A stretch of DNA of 5,246 nucleotides. It comes from an uncultured Sphingomonas sp. Lineage in GTDB: Bacteria; Pseudomonadota; Alphaproteobacteria; Sphingomonadales; Sphingomonadaceae. The position numbers were made by a program, and so were the translations under genes. Location of the stretch: positions 1 through 5,246 of the forward strand of contig CAMPIY010000129.1 of assembly GCA_946886645.1 (NCBI GenBank), written 5' to 3'. This document shows, one piece after another, positions 1 through 5,246 of this stretch. The first letter of the stretch is position 1; every line of letters begins with the position of its first letter. Below the pieces are notes generated by a model. The model was not told the DNA's origin and did no database searches. It worked only from the letters and a program-made list of their open reading frames with translations.

Positions 1-1392
1 ACCGGGCTTGATCCGGCCGAAGCGGCCGCGCTCACCGCGAAGCATCTTTCCCGCCATGACGATGGAGAGCTCTATCTCCAGTATCGCGTGTCCGAAGCAT
101 TCGGCTTCGATGACGGACGGCTGAAGACCGCCGACTATCACACTGGCTCGGGCTTCGGCCTGCGCGGCGTCACGGGCGAAACGACCGCATTCGCCCATGC
201 CAACGAGATTAGCGCCGAAGCCATCGAGCGGGCGGCGCAGACGCTGAAGCTGCTCGATCCCGCCAAGGGCCCGGCAGCCGCCGCGCCGCCGCCGCGCACC
301 AATCGCGCGATGTACGGGTCCGACGATCCGCTCGCCGCGCTTCCCTTCGCGAAGAAGGTCGAGCTGTGCCAGGCGGTCGACGCTGCCGCGCGCGCCCGCG
401 ACCCCCGCGTTGCGCAGGTCAGCGTCGCGCTGTCCGGCAGCTGGTCGGTAGTCGAGATCGTCCGCGCCGACGGTTTCGTTGCGACCGACGTCCGCCCGCT
501 CGTCCGGCTCAACGTCTCGATCGTCGCCAAGCAGGGCGACCGGCGCGAGACCGGATCGTTCGGCATCGGCGGCCGCTATCTCTACGATCAGCTGTTCGAT
601 CCGGCGACCTGGAACCGGGCGATCGACACGGCGCTGGCCCAGGCACTCGTAAACCTGGAAAGCGTGCCCGCACCTGCGGGCGAAATGCCGGTCGTGCTCG
701 GTCCCGGTTGGTGCGGCGTCCTGCTCCATGAGGCAGTCGGCCACGGCCTGGAAGGCGATTTCAACCGCAAGGGAACCTCGGCTTTCTCCGGCCGCATCGG
801 CGAGCGCGTCGCGGCGCCCGGCGTCACCGTGATCGACGAAGGCGCGATCGAGAACCGCCGCGGCTCGCTCAGCATCGATGATGAGGGAACTCCGACCGGC
901 CGCACCGTTCTGATCGAGGATGGCATCCTGAAGGGCTATCTGCAGGACAGGCTCAACGCCCGGCTGATGGGGATGGAACCGACGGGCAACGGCCGCCGCG
1001 AGAGCTTCGCCCATGCCCCGATGCCGCGCATGACCAACACCTTCATGCTCGGCGGAACGGACGATCCGGCCGAGCTGATCACCCGCGTCCCCAACGGCAT
1101 TTATGCCAAGAGCTTCGGCGGCGGCCAGGTCGACATCACCAGCGGAAAGTTCGTCTTCTCCTGCACCGAGGCCTATCGGATCGAGGGCGGGAAGATCGGC
1201 GCGCCGATCAAGGGCGCGACGCTGATCGGCGACGGCCCCAGCGTTCTGACCCGGGTCAAGGGCATCGGCAACGACATGGCGCTCGACGAAGGCGTCGGCA
1301 TCTGCGGCAAGGGCGGCCAGTCGGTTCCGGCCGGGGTGGGGCAGCCGACCCTGCTGATCGACGGACTGACCGTTGGCGGCACGGCGACATGA
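1..1392 (+). CDS. tldD: TldD metalloprotease subunit, 5' end outside the window
   Basis: This is the TldD half of the TldD/TldE (PmbA) heterodimeric zinc protease. In other bacteria the complex degrades unfolded peptides, matures modified peptides such as microcin B17, and affects CcdA stability in the cytoplasm. The frame is open from base 1. Codons before the GTG at 88 already read as family sequence (for example DDGELYLQYR), so the true start lies upstream. The zinc motif HEAVGH is at 727-744 (His243, Glu244 and His248 of the visible frame), and the third ligand, Cys435, is in GICGKGGQS at 1303. From memory the E. coli ligands are His262, His266 and Cys454, a constant offset of 19, so about 19 residues are missing. 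The 463 visible residues then match the usual ~480. The C-terminus ends in the conserved LTVGGTA. The stop codon overlaps the next start as ATGA. No tldE is in view. Confidence 0.97.
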   Translation, partial: TGLDPAEAAALTAKHLSRHDDGELYLQYRVSEAFGFDDGRLKTADYHTGSGFGLRGVTGETTAFAHANEISAEAIERAAQTLKLLDPAKGPAAAAPPPRTNRAMYGSDDPLAALPFAKKVELCQAVDAAARARDPRVAQVSVALSGSWSVVEIVRADGFVATDVRPLVRLNVSIVAKQGDRRETGSFGIGGRYLYDQLFDPATWNRAIDTALAQALVNLESVPAPAGEMPVVLGPGWCGVLLHEAVGHGLEGDFNRKGTSAFSGRIGERVAAPGVTVIDEGAIENRRGSLSIDDEGTPTGRTVLIEDGILKGYLQDRLNARLMGMEPTGNGRRESFAHAPMPRMTNTFMLGGTDDPAELITRVPNGIYAKSFGGGQVDITSGKFVFSCTEAYRIEGGKIGAPIKGATLIGDGPSVLTRVKGIGNDMALDEGVGICGKGGQSVPAGVGQPTLLIDGLTVGGTAT

Positions 1393-1589
1393 ACCTGGCC
1401 GAGCTTGGCCGCTATCCGACCCGGGTGGACGCCGAGCTTGCCCGACTTGCGCTGGGTGCTGAAGGGATCGAAGCGGTCATCCTCGATGCCGAGGCAAATA
1501 GTTTCTTCGGCGGCGGCGGGCTGATCTGGGTCAGGCTGATGGTGCTCGAGGAAGATCTCGATGACGCCCGGGCGATCCTCGCAGACTAG
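1389..1589 (+). CDS. Small DUF2007-family protein
   Basis: A 66-residue soluble protein resembling DUF2007 (Pfam 'putative signal transducing protein'), a small alpha/beta fold of unknown biochemical role. The family pattern is visible. An early helix (DAELARLALGAEGIEAVI) carries the typical LxAEGIEA phrase. A glycine-rich turn (FFGGGG, about residues 39-44) follows, then a strand (LIWVRLMV) and the closing EEDLDDARAIL helix. There is no signal peptide or membrane segment. The ATG lies inside the tldD stop (ATGA, 1389-1392), so the gene is probably cotranscribed and translationally coupled with tldD. Only a weak GGCGG precedes it, at 1375-1379. The stop TAG at 1587-1589 overlaps the stop of the convergent DUF442 gene. 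The family call is by sequence look and the function is unknown. Confidence 0.85.
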   Translation: MNLAELGRYPTRVDAELARLALGAEGIEAVILDAEANSFFGGGGLIWVRLMVLEEDLDDARAILAD

Positions 1590-1999
1590 TCGCGAAGCAG
1601 ATGGGCGATCGGTCCCAAATCGAACCCGGCTTCGTTCGCCTGGCGATGAAGCTCCTCGCTCGATGCGCCGTCCTCGCTCTTTGCTACCGCCCAGGCGAGG
1701 GTCGAACGATTGCCCGAGCGGCAGAAGGCGAACAGCTTGCCTTCGCCGACCGAATGCATCGCCTCGCGCATCGCCTCAATGTCGGACGGGCCGAGCCCGC
1801 GCGCGATCGGCACGTGCCGATAGTCGAGACCATGTTCCTTGGCCGCGGCTTCGATTTCGTCGCTGGTCGGCTGGTTGGCATCCTCGCCGTCGGGCCGGTT
1901 GTTGACGATCAGCGTCACGCCCAACGCCTTCAGCGTTGCAACGTCGCCCGGGGCGATCTGGCCGTCGACCAGTGTCTTCTCGTCAAGCTGCCGTTGCAT
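1586..1999 (-). CDS. DUF442 / beta-lactamase-hydrolase-like (BLH, TIGR01244-type) phosphatase-fold protein
   Basis: A 137-residue stand-alone DUF442 domain, a family with the tyrosine-phosphatase/rhodanese-like fold. Diagnostic segments are NNRPDGE (residues 33-39) followed by NQPTSDEIEAAA, the HVPI strand (62-65), and the active-site loop CRSGNRS with Cys93 and Arg98. That loop is C-x4-R, as usual in this family, one residue shorter than the C-x5-R of classical tyrosine phosphatases. In Xylella and Agrobacterium a DUF442 domain is fused to an ETHE1-like sulfur dioxygenase under BigR control. The stand-alone form has no settled substrate. I chose the ATG at 1999 because the family N-terminus fits there and a strong GGAG lies 7 bases upstream, inside recQ. 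A longer in-frame reading to 2167 only covers recQ antisense-frame sequence. The gene overlaps recQ by 17 bases, so it is probably coupled to it. It is predicted cytoplasmic, with no signal peptide. Confidence 0.9.
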   Translation of the reverse strand: MQRQLDEKTLVDGQIAPGDVATLKALGVTLIVNNRPDGEDANQPTSDEIEAAAKEHGLDYRHVPIARGLGPSDIEAMREAMHSVGEGKLFAFCRSGNRSTLAWAVAKSEDGASSEELHRQANEAGFDLGPIAHLLRD

Positions 2000-3767
2000 C
2001 GTCCCTCTCCATCGCCGTGGCCAGCGCGTCCAGCAGCGACTCGCCATGGCGCTGAAGCTTTGTATCGCCGATCCCTTCGATCCGCGAAAGCGCGGAGAGT
2101 GAAGACGGTTTCGCCGCCGCCACGTCGCGGAGCGTCGAATCGTGGAAGATGACGTAGGGCGGCACATTCTGTTCCTTCGCCCGCTCGCGCCGCCAGGCGC
2201 GCAGGGCCTCGAACAAGGGATCGTGCGGATAGTCGGTTTTGCCCCGCCGCGACTGGCGTTGGCGCTTGGGCGGAACGGCGATCAGAAGCTCTTGCTCGCC
2301 CTTCAGGATCGGCTTGGCGCCCGGGCCGAAACTCAGCCCGCCATATTCGTCGGCCCTCAGCGCATCGCGGGCGAGCAGCGAGCGCGCGACCGGCCGCACC
2401 AGTGCCAACTCCTCGGCCTCCATGATTCCGAACACCGACAGTCGGTGATGGCCGAACTGGCGCACCTTCTCATTGTCGTCGCCGCCCAGCACCGCAGCGA
2501 GGTGGGCGACGCCGAACCGCATTTCGGTCCGGAAAGCCGCGCTGAGCAGCTTTTGAGCGACCGTCGTCACATCAATCGTCGCGGGCGGCTCCAGGCAATT
2601 GTCGCAATTGCCGCATTGCTCGGGCGGGTCCTCGCCGAAATGGCGAAGCAGGATGGCGCGGCGGCAGGTCGCGGCCTCGACGAAGGCGGCGAGCGTATTC
2701 AGCCGTTCGCGTTCCTGCGGCCGTCGGTCAGGCTCGACCTCGGTCTCGATGCGCCGCCGCGCGCGCGCGAAATCCTCCGCGCCCCAGAACAGCCAGGCCT
2801 CCGCCGGGTCGCCGTCGCGTCCTGCGCGCCCCGTTTCCTGGTAGAAGGCCTCGATCGACTTGGGGATGGCGGCATGGGCGACGAAGCGCACATCGGGCTT
2901 GTCGATCCCCATCCCGAACGCGACCGTCGCCGCCATCACCATTTCTTCGGATTGGACGAACGCGGCCTGGTTGCGTTGCCGGACCTGCGGCTCAAGACCC
3001 GCGTGATAGGGAAGGACTCGGCGTTCGCCCGTGTCGAGTTGCTCAGCGAGCTTCTCCGTCGCGTTGCGGCTGGCGCAATAGACGATGCCGGGGCCGGGCT
3101 GGGCCGCCATCAGTTGCTTCACCTGCTTGGCCGAGCCTTCGCGCGGGCGGACGTGGTAGCGGATGTTTGGCCGGTCGAACCCGGCGACGATCAGTCCGTC
3201 CTCGGTTATGCCGAGCTGGACGAGGATGTCATCGCGGGTTCGCCTGTCCGCCGTCGCCGTCAGCGCCAGCCGCGGCACCTCGCGATGCTGGTCGAGCAGC
3301 GGCAGGAGCAGGCGATAATCGGGCCGGAAATCATGGCCCCATTCCGAAACGCAATGGGCCTCGTCGATCGCGAACAGCGCGATGTCCGCTTCCTGCAGAA
3401 GCCGCGCAAACCCCTCGGTCGTCGCCCGCTCAGGCGCGACATAGAGAAGGTCGAGCTGACCCTCCCGAAGCGCATCGCGGATCGCGCGCGGATCCTCGCT
3501 GACACTGGTCAGCGCGGCCGCCCGGATGCCGAACCCTTCGGCGCTCCGCACTTGGTCATGCATCAGCGCGATCAGCGGCGAAATGACGATACCGGTGCCG
3601 CGCCGCGACAGTGCCGGAAGCTGGTAGCAAAGCGACTTGCCCGCCCCTGTCGGCATCACCGCCAGTGTATGTTGTCCAGCAACGGCGCGCTCGACCACCT
3701 GCTTTTGAACACCGCGAAAATGCGAAAAGCCGAAACGGTCGTGGAGGAGGTTACGCGAAGACACCAT
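1983..3767 (-). CDS. recQ: ATP-dependent DNA helicase RecQ, full length
   Basis: A 594-residue 3'-5' superfamily 2 DNA helicase acting in recombination and replication-fork repair (E. coli RecQ is about 609). All parts are present. Motif 0 is FRGVQ (17-21, with Gln21). Walker A is PTGAGKS (39-45) and the DEAH box is IDEAHC (134-139), with the RecQ aromatic-rich loop SEWGHDFRPDY (141-151) after it. Motif III is LTATA (169-173), motif V is TVAFGMGIDKPD (281-292), and motif VI is QETGRAGRDG (310-319). The zinc cysteines 368, 385, 388 and 391 have the C-x16-C-x2-C-x2-C spacing of E. coli RecQ. A winged-helix region follows, then an HRDC domain at about 515-585. The start is tightly bounded: the frame has a TGA at 3774-3776, so only ATG 3767 or GTG 3764 is possible. 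No good Shine-Dalgarno precedes it, because the palindromic repeat occupies that position. Confidence 0.98.
   Translation of the reverse strand: MVSSRNLLHDRFGFSHFRGVQKQVVERAVAGQHTLAVMPTGAGKSLCYQLPALSRRGTGIVISPLIALMHDQVRSAEGFGIRAAALTSVSEDPRAIRDALREGQLDLLYVAPERATTEGFARLLQEADIALFAIDEAHCVSEWGHDFRPDYRLLLPLLDQHREVPRLALTATADRRTRDDILVQLGITEDGLIVAGFDRPNIRYHVRPREGSAKQVKQLMAAQPGPGIVYCASRNATEKLAEQLDTGERRVLPYHAGLEPQVRQRNQAAFVQSEEMVMAATVAFGMGIDKPDVRFVAHAAIPKSIEAFYQETGRAGRDGDPAEAWLFWGAEDFARARRRIETEVEPDRRPQERERLNTLAAFVEAATCRRAILLRHFGEDPPEQCGNCDNCLEPPATIDVTTVAQKLLSAAFRTEMRFGVAHLAAVLGGDDNEKVRQFGHHRLSVFGIMEAEELALVRPVARSLLARDALRADEYGGLSFGPGAKPILKGEQELLIAVPPKRQRQSRRGKTDYPHDPLFEALRAWRRERAKEQNVPPYVIFHDSTLRDVAAAKPSSLSALSRIEGIGDTKLQRHGESLLDALATAMERDDATAA
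2003..2010 (-). promoter_or_regulatory. Ribosome binding site of the DUF442 gene, inside recQ
   Basis: Read on the - strand this is GGAGAGGG, placed 3-7 bases before the ATG at 1999 depending on which core pairs with 16S rRNA. It lies within the last codons of recQ (the MERD segment, residues 586-589). It decides the start of the DUF442 gene and supports translation coupled to the end of recQ. Confidence 0.75.
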
Positions 3768-3771
3768 TACC

Positions 3772-3847
3772 CGTCATTGCGAGGAGCGAAGCGACGACGC
3801 AATCCATTTGCTCGATTCTGGATTGCTTCGCTTCGCTCGCAATGACG
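3772..3847. repeat. Dispersed palindromic repeat element (MITE/REP-like) between the ABC gene and recQ
   Basis: This is an imperfect inverted repeat. The left arm is 3772-3806, beginning CGTCATTGCGAG, and the right arm is 3819-3847, ending CTCGCAATGACG. A 12-base loop lies at 3807-3818. The arms pair along their length except for two 3-base additions in the left arm (GAG and CGA) and one mismatch. Translations across it give the tell-tale peptides VIARSEAT, DCFASLAMT and SLRGAKRR. These recur as spurious ORF tails in many genomes, sphingomonads included, and mark a widely dispersed palindromic repeat. No target-site duplication is evident at the ends. It nearly fills the 91-base gap: 11 bases remain before the ABC stop codon and 4 before the recQ ATG. 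In RNA it would form a long stem, but no U-run follows, so it is not a typical intrinsic terminator. Confidence 0.9.
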
Positions 3848-3858
3848 AGCTTGGACGC

Positions 3859-5246
3859 TCACTCGGCCTCTTCCAGCTCCCGCTCCGCTGCCTGCCGTGC
3901 CCACAGCTCGGCGTAGAGGCCACCCTTGGCGAGCAGCTCGGAATGCGTCCCCTGTTCGGCGACCCGCCCCGCATCGAGCACAATGATCTGGTCCGCTCCA
4001 ACGATGGTCGACAGCCTATGGGCTATGATGATGGTCGTGCGTCCTCGCGCGGCGGCGTTCAGCGTCGCCTGGATCGCCTCCTCGGTCCGGCTGTCGAGCG
4101 CGCTGGTCGCTTCATCAAGGATCAGGATCGGCGGGTCTTTCAGCAGGGTTCGAGCGATGGCGACCCGCTGCTTTTCCCCGCCCGACAGCTTCAGCCCGCG
4201 CTCGCCGACCATCGACTCATAGCCCTGCGGAAGCGCGGCGATGAACCCGTCGATGGCCGCTCCCTTCGCCGCGCCTTCCACATCCGCCTCGGTCGCGCCT
4301 TCGCGGCCATAGGCGATGTTGTAACCGATCGTGTCGTTGAACAGCACCGTGTCCTGCGGGACTATTCCGATCGCGGCTCGGAGCGAGCTTTGCTGGACCA
4401 TGGCGATGTCCTGACCGTCGATGGTGATGCGCCCGCTCGTCGGATCGTAGAAACGGTAGAGCAATCGGGCGAGCGTCGACTTGCCCGCCCCCGATGGGCC
4501 GACAACCGCAAGGCTGGTCCCCGCCGGAACGTCGAGCGTCACGCCTTTGAGGATGATCCGCTCGGGCTCGTATCCGAACGCCACATCTTCGAACCGCACA
4601 TGGCCTTCGGTAACGGCCAAAGGCTTCGCGCCCGGCGTGTCGACGATCTCCGCCGCCGTGTCGGTCAGCTCGAACATCGCTTCCATATCGATCAGGCCCT
4701 GGCGGATCGACCGATAGACCCAGCCGAGCATATCCAAAGGCCGAAACAGCTGCATCAGCAGCGAATTGACCAGCACCACATCGCCCGGCGTGAACCGTCC
4801 CTGGCTCCAGCCCCAGACGGTGAAGGCCATAGCCCCCGCCATCATCAGATTTGTGATGAGGCTCTGGCCGATGTTCAGCCAGGCAAGGCTCGTCTCGTTG
4901 CGAACCGCGGCCCGCGTGAACCCCGCGATGGCCTCGTCGTAGCGCCTCGCCTCGCGTTCCTCGGCCCCGAAATATTTGACGGTTTCGTAATTGAGCAGAC
5001 TGTCGACCGCCCGGCCGATCGCCTTGTTATCGACCTCGTTCATCTCGCGCTGAAGATGCGTGCGCCAGTCGGTCACCTTGCGAGTGAAAATGATGTACGC
5101 CGCGACCATGACCAGCGTCGCGGCGACCAGGCCGGGCCCGAACTTCAAATAGAAGATGATGCAGATCGCGGTGAGCTCGATCACCGTCGGCGCGATGTTG
5201 AACAGCAGGAAATAGAGCATCATGTCGATGCTCTTGGTCCCGCGCT
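3859..5246 (-). CDS. atm1: Atm1-type ABC exporter (fused permease and ATPase), N-terminal part outside the window
   Basis: A half-transporter of the ABCB7/Atm1/HMT1 group, which forms an inner-membrane homodimer exporting glutathione-linked sulfur or metal compounds. The frame runs off the right edge through seven codons (RGTKSID) before the internal Met-Met at 5218-5223, leaving 461 visible residues of about 600. Counting from the Met at 5223, likely membrane segments TM3-TM6 lie at about 2-26, 29-47, 118-138 and 145-167, with the Atm1 hallmark NYETVKYFGAE between TM4 and TM5. The ATPase has Walker A GPSGAGKST (4474-4500), the Q-loop VPQDT, signature LSGGEKQR (4165-4188), Walker B LILDEATSALD and the H-loop AHRLST. 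Tyr43, Arg54, Asn117, Gln120, Asp164, Gly167 and Arg171 match glutathione-binding positions I recall from Novosphingobium Atm1 at a constant offset of 152. It is followed by the repeat and recQ on the same strand. Confidence 0.93.
   Translation of the reverse strand, partial: RGTKSIDMMLYFLLFNIAPTVIELTAICIIFYLKFGPGLVAATLVMVAAYIIFTRKVTDWRTHLQREMNEVDNKAIGRAVDSLLNYETVKYFGAEEREARRYDEAIAGFTRAAVRNETSLAWLNIGQSLITNLMMAGAMAFTVWGWSQGRFTPGDVVLVNSLLMQLFRPLDMLGWVYRSIRQGLIDMEAMFELTDTAAEIVDTPGAKPLAVTEGHVRFEDVAFGYEPERIILKGVTLDVPAGTSLAVVGPSGAGKSTLARLLYRFYDPTSGRITIDGQDIAMVQQSSLRAAIGIVPQDTVLFNDTIGYNIAYGREGATEADVEGAAKGAAIDGFIAALPQGYESMVGERGLKLSGGEKQRVAIARTLLKDPPILILDEATSALDSRTEEAIQATLNAAARGRTTIIIAHRLSTIVGADQIIVLDAGRVAEQGTHSELLAKGGLYAELWARQAAERELEEAE

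Noticed and set aside
712..714. Extra Cys five residues before the TldD zinc motif (GWCGVLLHEAVGH), where E. coli has Pro.
   Set aside because: From memory this Cys variant is common in alphaproteobacterial TldD, and the three known ligands are intact.
88..1392. tldD starting at the GTG at 88.
   Set aside because: The frame is open to base 1, and the residues before 88 are typical TldD N-terminal sequence. The zinc-ligand spacing also says about 19 residues lie outside the window.
1586..2167. A longer version of the DUF442 gene starting at 2167 (193 residues).
   Set aside because: The extra N-terminus (Arg/Trp-rich) is recQ sequence read in another frame and has no family similarity. The ATG at 1999 has a good ribosome site and the family N-terminus.
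2749..2769. Alternating GC-rich tract (GCGCCGCCGCGCGCGCGCG) as possible Z-DNA or a repeat.
   Set aside because: It encodes an Arg/Ala-rich stretch of RecQ (ARARRRI) and is expected from codon bias at this G+C content.
2142..3845. A 567-codon open frame on the + strand, antisense to the whole of recQ.
   Set aside because: It matches no family I recognise and is Arg/Ala/Leu-rich low-sense sequence. It is fully explained by high-G+C codon bias opposite recQ, and its tail is a translation of the palindromic repeat.
3772..3847. The palindrome as an intrinsic terminator for the ABC gene.
   Set aside because: No run of T follows the stem on the - strand or the + strand, and the stem is far longer than usual. 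It is better read as a dispersed repeat.
3774..4001. Short open frames crossing the palindrome, on both strands, that look like small proteins.
   Set aside because: Their sequence is the characteristic spurious translation of this repeat plus antisense of the ABC gene end.

Overview
The window is ordinary, gene-dense chromosomal DNA of high G+C content. It most likely comes from an alphaproteobacterium, probably a sphingomonad. Three things point there: the protein sequences (TldD, RecQ and an ABC exporter very close to Novosphingobium Atm1), the codon use, and a dispersed palindromic repeat of a type common in such genomes. No phage, plasmid, CRISPR, tRNA or rRNA signal is visible. All five genes belong to recognisable families, and I see no convincing new multi-gene system.

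Layout. On the + strand, from the left edge to 1589, lie tldD (its first ~19 codons are outside the window) and a 66-residue DUF2007 protein, coupled by a 4-base ATGA overlap. On the - strand, from the right edge back to 1586, lie an Atm1-type ABC exporter (its first ~145 codons are outside the window), recQ, and a small DUF442 (beta-lactamase-hydrolase-like) protein that overlaps the end of recQ by 17 bases. The two gene groups converge and overlap by four bases, CTAG at 1586-1589, so both stop codons lie within the same palindrome. The only non-coding stretch is the 91 bases between the ABC gene and recQ, and a ~76-bp imperfect palindrome nearly fills it. No gene-free stretch exceeds 300 bases.

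How the genes may work together. TldD is half of the TldD/TldE metalloprotease, and the partner gene is not in view. On the other strand, Atm1-type exporters move glutathione-linked sulfur compounds across the inner membrane, and DUF442 domains occur fused to persulfide dioxygenases elsewhere. A sulfur or persulfide link between the two ends of the - strand cluster is therefore possible, but it is inference. RecQ, a DNA repair helicase, has no evident functional tie to either neighbour. The most notable local feature is the palindrome, which ends four bases before the recQ start codon and occupies the place where its ribosome binding site should be.
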